A stretch of DNA of 64,000 nt from Ifrita kowaldi (taxonomy: Eukaryota; Chordata; Aves; Passeriformes; Cinclosomatidae), in the NCBI GenBank assembly GCA_013398055.1, contig VZRS01015098.1, positions 1 through 64,000 on the forward strand, given 5' to 3'. The notes beneath the pieces are model-generated. The model saw only the letters and a program-made list of their open reading frames with translations, made no database searches and was not told where the DNA came from. This document shows positions 24,701 through 36,900 of the stretch, one piece after another. A program made the position numbers and the translations under genes. Within the stretch, counting starts at the first letter, position 1; each line of letters begins with the position of its first letter.

Positions 24701-25312
24701 TGGGCTATACATTAGTCCTTCTGAGGTTCTATTATACTGTATAGAATGTGTTTTGAAGTTAAGATTTGTAAGGGGAAAGCAGAGGAAAGGTCAGTCTCAT
24801 GTTTCCATTCACGTTCCCTTTGTGTTATTCCAGGGACCCAAAAGGTTGATATATTGTCTAGATTTTGTTACTGGTGAATTTCTTTGTTACAGTGTGTTTT
24901 AAGATGTCATACAAATTTTTGATATTCTCTTTCCCATGGCTTCCAGTGGAGGGGCAGCTCCAGAGTTCTGCAACACTCCAGTGGATTTTCTCTGTTGGAT
25001 GACATCTAAGCATCCAAAAGCTTCACTAAATTATACTGTAGAATGAGCAGTGCTGGAGTTGTACAATATCTGAAGTGCTGCTACTGTGTTTTAGACTCAC
25101 CTCCCTTTGCAGTGGTTTTGCACCAAATGTGTTTCAGTTGAAGCCAGTGACACAGAAATTGCCATGCTAACCTCACTGTGAGAGGTGGACTTGTGAATAT
25201 ATAGCACTCAGATGCATCCTTCCGTGGGAGCAAGGCAAGGTGCCATGTGGAACGGCTCACATCTGTTTTTTGGCTCTGGGTTAATTGTGTTAACTTACAC
25301 AAGAATCTTGAG

Positions 25313-25328
25313 AAAAAAAAAAAAAAAA
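25313..25328. repeat. Poly(A) run, 16 A
   Basis: This is an uninterrupted A run with no recognisable retroposon body in front of it. Confidence 0.85.
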
Positions 25329-28300
25329 GAGGTATTTATTAAGAATATATTATGTCAGGCTGAGATGAAGTTAATTATTTAACATCTGGCGAAAGCAGAT
25401 GGATTCTCAGTTAACGCAGTGGAATCCATTCAGTCAGCCCCTAAATAAGCACCATGTCTCTTTCACTGTCTCAGATGCCTTCCTGGAGTACCTGTGTATG
25501 TGCTTTCCAGTTGCTCTGAGGATGGGCTGGGCAGCACATCGGGACACTTTAAAACCATTGTCTTCCATCCCCTGCAAGGCTTTGGTAATTTGCAAGTGTG
25601 AATGATGTGGCTGGCAGACAGCCTCTTACTGCCTGGCCCCCTTGCCCAGCAATTTGATGCCTTACTGAGCGGGTTTGGTGCTTACATCAATATCCTGGGA
25701 TGGATGTTCTCAAAGCTGTATGCAATTGAGATGTGGCCACTGCATTCTGCTGGTGCTTATTAAAGCATGTTATTGGAGTTATTTGGGAGAATAGGATTCA
25801 ACACAGATGCCACACATGATGTTCTTGGTGGTCTCACACAGGAAAGATAGTTTAGGATTTGCTGGCATGGGATGCGGTCTTCCATGAAAGAATGCACAAT
25901 AAGTTGTCTCTATGTTACAACAGAGTTTAAATATATTTAATTCATCATGAGACGTCTTGGACTCCATGTTGGTCATCTTGATCTTTCAAGAGGAATGCCC
26001 TGTGGTGCCTCATAAAGGTAATCCTCAAAGAAGCACCTTCAAATTATAATGATTATTCATATTCGTGTGCTCCCCCTGGGTCCCAGGCAGAATACATGTG
26101 CAGGATTTCCCATGGCCTTCAGTTTTTCAACATCCTTTTATCATGTGTCTGGGTAAGAACCTTGTGAGACTATTCTATACTAGCAGAAAAAGCTTCAGCC
26201 CTGCTCTATTTTATATTAATACAAGAAAAAAAAGCCACAGAAATCAGAATGCCAAGTATATTAAAACTTTCTGTGGGCAAAGAACCAAGAAAAAATATGC
26301 TTGAATGAGAAAGAAAGTCAGTGGGAACTTTTTTATACCTCTCCCTTCAGATCCTTCACACCCCCTGACCCTGCTGGAAGTGCAAGGCTGTACTGTCAGT
26401 GCTGTCATGTCATGTACATGGATCCAAATGTAGAAGAAATGCTTTTTCTAGTACCTCATATTTGTAATCCACTGGATTTAAGTCCCTGGTATTGCAGTTT
26501 CAAAGTGCTGGTGTTCCACAGCACCTGGAGATTGGTGCAGAAAAGTGCAAGTGTTGGGCATGATGCTCAGAAAGTGCCGCTCTTCTCTCATTTTGAAAGG
26601 TGTAAATCAGGGGTTGGTCCACTGTAAGCAGCAGAATTTCTGCAGTTGGTGTGACATAACCATCCAATTCCACAATGTAATGTCTCCAAGTCTGGAGCTC
26701 CTCGGCCTCGCTGCTTCCGATGCTTTCCAAGGCACGACTTGTGTGTTTCTGACTTAGCGAGTGCTTGCACAGTTGATGGCCAAACATTCTTTCTGGGGCA
26801 TTTACCATTTCCAAATATATTTATCTTTCAAGTAAATCAATTTTGTGTTAATTAGTGACAGCTCTCTGCTAAAATATTCCCTTCATTCTTTTATCACCCT
26901 GTGGCAGAGTTCTGTGTGCCCTGCCAGCTGTCCTTCACAGCAGGTCTTAAAGGTTTAAAGCCTTATTTGGTGTCTGCAGTGACCTTTTAAATTCCAGAGT
27001 AAAGTTGGGGCTGCACAACTCACAAATATAACACTTGTTAATAAAATGTCAGCTTTGTAGCAGTCAGACTTGCATGGAGCTTTCAAACTGCATTTTCCAT
27101 CAGGCTAATAGCTCAGAATTGTGCACATGTGCTGGCACAGCTGCAAGAAGGGTAAAACCTTCAAAAAGAGCTCCCTTCTGGTCCCACCATGTAATCAGGT
27201 CACAACTCTACCCCCTGGGGAAAAAATCATTTTGCCAGTTACAATCCAGCAAACAGTTGTTAGTTCCTTCATTGCTTAGGTGACCTCAGTGAAACCCAGA
27301 AATGCCAGGTTTTAAAGACTAAAAGATTGCCTAAACCTTCAACCCCTGAAACAAGAAATGCCTAAATGTAAGAAATAATAGAAGCAGGGAAAAGAAAGTG
27401 TGTGGGGGAAGGGAAGCAGAAGCAGCAGAATGGCGAGCAGATGTTTCCTAAAGAAGGTATAAACATGGAAAGTGAGCAGTCAGATTTTCCTTTAACTTTA
27501 TAGTGCAGTTTACAAGTTCATTAAACAGAACTTCTGAGCAGGGCAGCCCTTGATGAAGGATTGTTTAAGTTGAAACATTCTTGATTTCCTGCTTGACTGA
27601 CTCACTTGGTAAGATGCTCCATAGTGATATCACCAGCCATGAAATGGTTATAAACCCCTGTAGTTTAGACAGTTCTTGGCTTTTTCTGTGCAGGTAATGT
27701 TCACTTACACATCTCCAAGTATGCTGAAAGCTCTTTGTAATGTGCTCAAGAAAAATAACATTGATATTGCTCAAAACTGTCATTTATTCTTTTAGTCCAT
27801 TTATGATAGCAGATTAGATTTTAATGATCTGTCTCTGTAGTTACATAAAGTAATTCCTTTTCCATCTGTTTACTGAAACTAAAGAAGCAATTCACGTGAT
27901 GTTTTAAAGATTTATCCAAGGTTAGGTATTGCTTGTGTTCGTTCTAGTAAGCACCTCCTGGTGTTACAGTGATGCTCACGTCTCAATGTGGCAAGAACTT
28001 TTGGTTAGCCCACAATAGAACTTATTTTTCTCTTCAATAAAATATTTTTAGCTGCAAAACTCTTGTTATCAATGAAAATTTGTCAATGGACATCAATGGA
28101 TTTCTGCTTGGCTCAGTAAGGCACTTTCATTGCTGGACTAATACTAGACAGCTGGAAGTTGCCTAGTACACATGCAATTCTCATTTAACCAATAATATGG
28201 AATAATCAGAATACTTTGAAATAAGCACAAACAGTACATGATAAATTGACAATTGGCCTGTTCTGAGTGGGGAAAAAACATCAAACCTTTGAAAATCTGT

Positions 28301-28608
28301 TGTTGCATGAAACAATACAAGGCATTTAAAAATCTTCTCTTCTACTTGCAGACTTGAGGATGTCTGTGCATAGCCCTAATCATCTGAGATCACTGGTACT
28401 CCTGTATTTTCATCACAAAATAAGGATGTTTGCTCCACTGTTGTAGTTAAAATCAAGATATTCCTGTCTTTTTCCATGCCAAGTATAAGAAATGTTAAAA
28501 TCAACTCAAATTACCGCCTCATATTGAATATGAGACTTGTGTTAAATGGTGCATTGCAAACAGTATCTGTGTCAAAATATAGTCATGACCGTTTTCAATT
28601 GTATGTTC

Positions 28609-28636
28609 TAAAATAATATAATATAATATAAATTAA
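28609..28636. repeat. AT-rich pentanucleotide repeat
   Basis: Short tandem copies of an AATAT/ATAAT unit sit in AT-rich sequence. It is a simple microsatellite. Confidence 0.7.
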
Positions 28637-31600
28637 TATTCCATAGCTGATAAGGAATGAGAATTTTGAAAAAATGCTTAAGAAATGCTGTAAGGAGTAC
28701 AGGACAGGATATATCTTTCTATCTTTATATTCTTCTTAAGCTGTGGTGTTCACATGATGGAAAATGGTTTGGAATCTCTGCAAATCCAGCAGCAGCATTT
28801 TGTGTACAGTTTGTAAACTCATTTGTTGTGTTTGTAAATCCTTTTAAGGGCTCCTGATGATCTTAACAGACATAATTTCTCCCTTTCAGTATGAATACTT
28901 CTATGGTGTTGGCAGTCATGGCTTTTTTTAAAAAATGGCATTGACGTCTTGTAAGGAATTGAACTACAGCACTATTAAAAAAGCAGGCTCCACAAAGTTC
29001 AAAAATTAGCAAACACTGCAAGCTATTTCAAGTTTAAAAAACAAAATAAGTGTGATCTGGCAATGCTATTGAATCCCATCATTTATATTTTGTTAAGTAT
29101 TATAACTCTCTTTAGCTGAAATTAAGGCTACAGTCTATGTATGTGTGCTGTTTTTGACACAGCGTGTTATCGAAAAACCATCTTCCTTCCCAGGTCAGGA
29201 TCAGCAGAGGTCTGTCTTTTGTGGTCATTCCCTCTTTTCCCTACTTAAGGTGAGGTAGTAGCTTCTGGGTAACTTGGAAACATTTTTTAATAGGGTATTT
29301 ACTTGTTTACTCTACTTTTTTGTTGTGAATTGTCCTGTCTAGCTGGAAATATTCCAGAGCCAGTAACATCCGGATGACTGATTTACTTGATAAAATAATT
29401 TCTGGTGGCATCAACATCAGCTCCAGGCCTAAGTATAGAGAGACAAGTACCTCGTGCACAGATCTCTTTGACAAATGTGCTCAAAGAATCCATGTTATGT
29501 GACATCCCCCGTAGGATTAAGTGTTGTAGGATGTCAACTGTGAATACAGCAAAGAGTAAGATTATGTAACATGGTCTAAGAAAGATGATTCTTAGAAATT
29601 CATCACTCTCTGCTGGTGTCCTCATAACTGCATAGTGAATTAGTGCTCACTCTCACTTCTGTCAATCAGCAAAAGCTGAGCAAATAAAATGAGCTGTCAT
29701 ATTTTTGGTTAGTGTGAAACTGAAAACATTTCTCAAGCTAATAAACTGGAGTCTAGGACTGCTGGTATGTGCTTGACTTTCTCAAACTCTATACTTCAAA
29801 GTGCAGAAGCTAGATAAGCTAACAGCTCGTTCAGTGAAGTTATTGTGCAGGAGGCAGCATGTCTATCAAATGCTTGCTTTACAAATTTGAATAGATGTCA
29901 TTGTTCTCAACGTCACCCCCTCTGTGGCTGAAGTCATTGCTTGAACAGAGGGAATGTGAAGCAATTTTTTAAAAATTTTGTTTTATCTAGGGTTGCTTTG
30001 CAGGAAAGTCAACCATTCTGTCTCTGGATCCTCTTTATCAAAACAATGATGCAAGAACAACTAGGGAGGCAGAGTATATTGCTGGCCAAAGTACTGAAGG
30101 TCAAGCTGATGGTTTAGCTGCATGGTCTTCAGAGTAGATGAATCCAAATGTAAGAAGAGGAAGTTGCCATGGCAATTAAGTGTTGCTTCTCATTTTCGGG
30201 GAAACTGGGTCAGAAGGCAGTGTTAACAGGAAGTACTAAGGAATACATCTTTGGTTTTGTTATTTACCAAGTGTAAGTGCTGATGATACAGTGGCTGATT
30301 TCTGTCTCCATGGTGTGCTGGGTCAGTGTGTTACAGACATCTGCACATTGCTGCAACCTGGTTGTGAGAGGAGCACCAACAGCCCAAACACATTCCTTGT
30401 CTCAGTAACACCAGTACGATCTGGCCCCTTGTGTTTATTTCAGCACTGACTGAATTCTTTTGGTTATTTATAGATCCTTCTGAGATTGTGTCACTGGGGT
30501 GAGAGTGAAGCTGTATGAGCAGCCAGAGTACTCCAGAGAGGTCTGTTGCCTGGCACGCATCCACTGGCTGTGTAAAAGTCGCAGAGGCAGAGATATGGCC
30601 TTGCATATTTGCTGCCATAGAGAAAATGCTCTGTGGACTTTGTGCCAGTTGGTGAGAGACCTCAGCCATGGACTGGAAGAAGAACTGGAGAAGACTCATA
30701 GTTCTGTGTTTTCTGCCCCAACTCTCCAGGAGGGAAATAATCTATTAGTCTGATATCTATGATTCAGAGGTGGTATTTTTTTGCCTGGTGCTCTTGAGAA
30801 AGGCGTTGAGAGGGAAACAGCAAATCATATGTAGTGGGCAGGACTTCCCTTTATCCAGAGAGAGTCAAAGTACAAGACAGTAGTTGCTTTACACAGCTGC
30901 AAAGTCTATTATTGCTCCCTTATCTGACCTGCCCAAAAAACACATAGCTCTGTGCTGCTTCATGTGTCTGCATTGACAAGAACCTTTAACAGATTGTACC
31001 AGGTTTCTGTCAGTGCCTTTGGTCCTCCAGAGCTCCATTACAGTTCCTCAGGGACTCTCAAGAATGGCTAAGGAAATGGGGTGGACAGAAACTGAGTGGA
31101 AGCTTTCTAGGGAATGAAAGGATAGAAAAGTAATTCCGTAGGTTGGCTGAAGTCTTGAGATGTTTAATGTTGCTATGATTTACTTCTGCTGCTAATGGTG
31201 CATCAGGGTGGCCAAGCATTTTGGTAAGAGGCTCTTGGTTATTATTTAAATGGAAGGGATTAAAACACAATAGGTGTCATTAGAGATCTCTATTTTGGAG
31301 AGGTTTAGTAGCACTTTGCATGTATCTAGTAAAAGACATTGGTCCCTATTCTTATTTTCATTAACACATTTTTACAGAGTTTGGTCAGATAAAGGACTCC
31401 TGATGCTGTCATAAATTATTAATATTCTTCCTTTCTGCTCCTGAGAGAGCTTTGCTCGGGCATAGTGCCGTAGTATACTGCTTTTGAGCATGCCACAGCT
31501 GTGCTTACACTTAGGGGACTAGCTCAGGGTGTGCAAGTTTGTGTGCCTTTGCCCACAGAGAAATGAAACCAGACCTATCATCTCTACCACGTGAATATTT

Positions 31601-31969
31601 CAGTTTATATCTTGATTGGACCATCTTGTCTTTGTTAGAGAGACTGCTGTGGTTTTTAGGCTATCCATAATTAATTAATGAAAGTCCAAGCAGCAAAGAT
31701 GAGTACTCAGAATGGGAAACAGATAGCAAGCATAATATTTGTTAAGGATGTGCCATTCTGCTGCAGAGACAACACTCACTGAGTTAAGGTGCTTAATCCT
31801 TTAACTCCTGCAACAGAAAATTATCTCCTAGAATTTTACTCTTCAGATTACCTGCTGTAATTGCTATTATTCTATGTAAGAACAGATTCTTACATAAAAA
31901 GACAAACCCTTATGAGGGGTCAAAAACTTACTGAGAATAAATTCTTTTGGGTAGACATTAAGGGGTTTG

Positions 31970-31985
31970 TTTTTTTTTTTTTTTT
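31970..31985. repeat. Poly(T) run, 16 T
   Basis: This is an uninterrupted T run, possibly the tail of a minus-strand retroposon, but no body was recognised downstream. Confidence 0.8.
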
Positions 31986-33858
31986 GTGGTTTTCACTGTG
32001 GTTTTAGTAATAGCTTCTCTTCTCTTGCTTTGTTTTACGTTTCACCTTCCTTGTATCTGTAAGATTTTTTTACCTTCCTGAGACATCTCTCAGCTGGTCC
32101 ATCACTACAACCTTTTCAAAGGACATTGTAGTAGTGTCTAAAAGATGTTGTTCTACTGATCTCTTAACACATGTTTTTATCCTCTCCGAAGAAGGTAATT
32201 TCAGCATGACAACTCACTCCTTGTTTATTTTGATTGCACACAGATGACCCTTACATGGTTTTCCCACTACAGAACTGAACAACCTTATTCGTTCCTATTG
32301 CAGCATCAGAAGAGCGTATCAAATCCATCGCTGAGATAATGCTGCCTGGTTCTGGAGCCCCAAAAACAAAAGAAACTTAAATCACAATTTTTTCAGCTGG
32401 TGTAGTTGAACGCGTGTTAAACTGCACAAAGGAAAAAGCGCTGCTGCAACTTGCTTTAACTCCAGCTTGAGTTAAAAGTTTGTCAGGAATAAGTACTTCT
32501 GGAATATTACTGGACTACCGGAATGATTACTATCTCAGTACTACTATAAATAAGAACATATTACTTCTGCATATTGCTTAACTATTTTCACTGTAGTGAG
32601 ACAACCACCACTATTTGTACTCTTTTGGGCATGGGAATGAACTTTTCCAACAAAAGACATGAAGTAAAATGTTTTTTCATGCTTCCTTCTATTTTGGGCA
32701 GGGAAATAATTTCTATTTTTAAAAAAAATATGTGCTTTAAAGCTAAAGACATTCTCTACATTGGTTTCTTCATTTAGCATTTTGCCTGATTTAAGACCTT
32801 TTTTTCATTTAGGATCCAAAGCAGAGAAGTGGCCTGAGAAATCTGAAGGGCTTTCAACCACAAAAATCACTGTATGCTTATCAAAGCCAACAATTTTTTT
32901 CACAGAAGATTCCTGAAAGACAGAGGATTCGTTCTAATAGTGTTATATTTAATTGTCTCAGGGGACACCAGGAATAGAAAATACTCGTCACATCTGACAA
33001 TTAAAGGTAATTATTACCAATTAAATAAAAGCTTCCCTCTCAAATAAATAGAAAAAAATAGAGCCAGTTTTCAGTACAACAGTTTCAGTTTCTGTTATTT
33101 TATTTCTTTATTTCATTCCAGTTGCTATGTCAGCACAACAGTCTTATGGTGATAAAAGGATATGGAGTAGAAACTTGGAACATTCTTATTTATAGTAGAT
33201 TTGTGGGTTTGGACTAGTTTGCTCATTTTTATTTAGACAGTAACAAGAAACTGCTTCATTGGAAGCTCTATCATTGATAAATATTTTCAATCACAGAAAC
33301 ATTTCCTGTATCTTTGCATCTGATGTTACAAATAGCTTTCCACCACTTTCCTGGGAAGATTTTTTTCCCAACCTAAAACTTCGGGTGGGGAGTTCTATAA
33401 TTTATTATTTGCTTTGTGATGTTATCTCTTTTCATTGCTGAAAACTTCTGACAGAAACAAGGATGTGGTCATCAAGAGGGAATACACATCACATAATTTA
33501 GAAGTCCACAGTATAAATGTCTGCAGCTGGGTGGGTGGGTGAGTTCCCTTTGTAGTTAATGGGGAGGCAGAGGCATTTTTAGTGTGTACCAACTAATATA
33601 TTTTAGATGTTTACTTGAGGAAAAGAGATGTGGCATCCTATGCCCCCACTTTCCTAGGACTGTATTTCCTAGGTATCTATTGACTCCATTAAGCCTGAGA
33701 AACTGGACTCTGCATTCTGAATTTTAGAAGTCTAGTGAGTAATACACAGAAAAGTGCATGCAAATCATGGAGGAGATGACAACAATCTGCACGGATATTA
33801 TATGATAATAATTTGCAAATTTTATAGGCTCGGGATTAAGCCATTTGGCTTTTCCAGT

Positions 33859-33954
33859 TTGATAGCCAGTGAGGAAGGAATATATACTTGTACAGCTGGA
33901 GCAAAATGCTTATGTGAATGCTGGGATGGTGAAGAGAAATCTGATGAAAATTAT
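33859..33954 (+). other. Internal-exon-like segment, unrecognised
   Basis: An acceptor-like TTGGCTTTTCCAG ends near 33858 and a strong donor, TTAT followed by GTAAGT, starts near 33955. The 96 bases between stay open in the frame read LIASEEGIYTCTAG, then AKCLCECWDGEEKSDENY. The first part resembles the DxGxYxCxA strand of an immunoglobulin domain and the second the Cys-Asp-Gly...Ser-Asp-Glu end of an LDL-receptor A repeat, but neither domain is complete and the cysteine spacing is wrong for LDLa. The frame continues open on both sides (33754-34023). It could be a decayed exon of a large receptor gene or chance. Confidence 0.15.
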
Positions 33955-36900
33955 GTAAGTCATGATGCAGATAATTCTCCATCACAGGAAAGCTTTTTGA
34001 GACCTCTGTGTTATGCGAGATGATAAGCAGTTATCTGCTGGCAGAAGAATACTGAATTAGGGACTCATAAGAATGAAAGCATTTGGAGAACAGAAAATAT
34101 GAGCTGAAATAATGAAATTAAAAACAATTAAAAAGCTGACATGCAAACAAAAATACATTGAAAATAAGATCAAGTGAACTAAGAGATGTTATTGCCCTTG
34201 GAAAATCTAGATGAAATTGCATTCCCACTGGACCAGACATTAAACGAGCCAAATATGTGAGACATCTCAAAGAGTTTGAAAACTAGTTATTTTGCTCAGT
34301 TTTCAAAAGAACTTTTTCACGTTAAAAGTTATGGGTACATTGACTGGACTCAACACCATGACAATATTCTGTTGGTATTATTAAGCAGATAATCTTCATA
34401 GTAAATTATTATTTCCCTTTCCTTTCCCTTGGTTTGCTTTTTTGTTGTTGTTGTTCATTTTTATTTTTGTTGGTTTGTTTGTTGGTTTGATTTTGGTTTG
34501 TTTTCCCATCCTTGTTATTATTTTATTTCATTTTTGCCTTCAGCTACCTGTCTACAATTATAGCAAAAATTATTCAGGAATGTGTTTGTTGAAAGTAAAT
34601 ACAGGAATATCACCACAGCTCAACAGTGACAGCTTGATCCATAAATCAGTGACTGTGAAAAAGGACATCTCAACCATTCATTCATGAGTGAGACATCCAC
34701 CGAGTTGCTTTCTGGTACAGTAATGCTATTAAAAAATGCTGCTTTCTATCACAGTGCATTATCTCAAGAGGATTAAAGAACTGCAGGAGGTCTGGAGCAT
34801 CCATTTTTGAGATCAGTCACCCTGTGTAGCTCAAACCTGTTTCTTCAATATGGAGAAACCTATATAATTACAACTGATCCCAAGTAACAATAAGAACAAT
34901 ATGGGGACTAATTTTCAGAATGCAGAATTGTAGTTCTCTAAGAATTCAGTAGGAATCAACAAAATGCAAAGTCAGAAGGCAGCTTTTGTATCTGACAAAT
35001 TATTCAATAGACTAACTAAAACTGGGCCCCATTAGCAGTGTTAAACATATAGATCACAACCTTTCTATGCAAACAGGTTTTAATTACATGAAATCTACCA
35101 GTGCATGTGTTGGTATATAAATGCGTTCCAAATAACATGGCTTCAATGGGAAAGTTTTGTTTAAAGAAATTCAAATTCAATCAAATTCAGATTTAAGTGA
35201 CTCAGGTATCTAATATTCATGCACCTTCCTAATGGCTTGATACACGCCCACTGAAGTCAATGGTAATCTCCCATTAAACCCTATGGGAAAGCACATGGCA
35301 GTAACTGAATTATTCAGTGTTCTTGTAATCAGATAGCTATCTATAAATTGAGATTTAGCTGCCCCTAGATAAAATATAGATGTACATGTAAATATTTATT
35401 TAAAAGATTTAATAATAGGCTTAATATTAAATATGTGCACATTTTGCAGTAGAAGAATGAACCTCAGTATATGGTTACACAATGTGATGCATTAATTCCT
35501 TACAGCCTGGCAGTGCATTAAAATGCCAATTATGGCATGTAAGAGACAAGGAACAGATATATTCTGTATAAGGTTATAAGAAACACTTTCTAATACTGTT
35601 TATAGGAAAGAGTTTAACTGCAAAAATGAACTTAATTAATCGATGTAGCAAGACGTAACACAAAATTCTTATATTGTGGCCAGGTTCAGAGGACACTGGT
35701 GAGCAGTACATTTGTTTATCTTTATAATAAATCTTTCCTTTTGATCTCCAGCCTGCCAGTATCAGTCTTTCCCCATCCAAGGAACCTTCCTTTATGTGTT
35801 TTAATCAGAGCTTAAATGAAGATGGTTGGATCCAATAGCAGTAATGATACTGGGAGTCAATAGGAATGTGGAAACAATTACAGTTGCTGTTTAATGTACA
35901 TATGTATGCACAAAAATGTCAAATAAAGAAATACTCTTAATAGCACTAATTTAATCAATGGATTTGTGAATTCCGAAGATTCTTGCACAGTCTTTTTTCT
36001 GGAACAGTTTTTTGAAGGTTCTTTTGCTACTGGATAAATGGAAGGGATGTTACAGGGTGCCAGAACTGAACTCAAGGTCATGAGCAACGTTTCCGTTTAC
36101 TTCCTTGGATAGTAAATCCTCAAAATCTTTACCCATATATTCAGGTTGAGCTGATGGGATTTTTTTCCTGCTATACTTTTTCTCTTTTATTTCTAGGGTG
36201 CTCACTTTCTTAGATTGAATTTTGTCTACCACAACAGAGTTTTCAACTTCAGTATGAAACATATTAGAGGAATAAACCATAAACGACTCTGCAGTTTACA
36301 ACAGGGTGTCCATAAGATGCCCTCACATAAAAGCATAGAACAAGAAAATAAGTGCAGTAAAATAATAAAATATCTATCTCACTGCTCTCTCACTCATTCA
36401 GTAAAACCAAAAGTAATGCCTGGCTTTAGCTCACACACCATATCCTTTAAATAGCTGAAAGGACGGGAGCTGGTAGTAATGATTAGTTTCTCTAGTGGTA
36501 GAAGAGAGATTTCAAGGGAATTAAAATTTAGTCTATTAGTCCTTTTTTATATCCTTTGGCACCCATTTCCCTTGAGATTGCAGGTGAATTTTTTTGCTTC
36601 TTTGTGAAGCTGGTAATGCCAGGAGTTTTATCTTCAGCTGTTGCTTTCCCGTCTCTCAAAAATTCGGTTCATATGGGAAGAACTTGCTATGCTGGGTTCC
36701 TACCCAGTAAATCTCCCCAGCCTTGATGCCTGAATTAGAGATATACCACAGATATGCAGGACAAGACCCCAAACAGCCGTAACTTGTTTAGGGCCATAAA
36801 TGGAGTTATTCCCATTTAAATCTATTGAAGAAAGGCAAACGTAGTGGAGGTGCTTCTTCGCAAACACCTCTGATGCACCTGCCCCTTACACTGCATAACT

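Larger units (their letters stand above)
21710..33849. other. Non-coding, no recognised gene
   Basis: The region is AT-rich and largely unique. It has T or A runs (22422-22434, 25313-25328, 31970-31985) and a short ATATA repeat at 28609-28636. The frames at 26301-26627, 30331-30699 and 30499-30753 overlap others on the opposite strand and have no domain signal. A patch at 26815-26990 with AATTAGTGACAG and other TAAT cores could be regulatory but this is a guess. Confidence 0.5.

Noticed and set aside
30331..30753. Overlapping frames of 122 (minus) and 84 (plus) codons
   Set aside because: Both strands are open at once and neither translation resembles a known family; likely chance.
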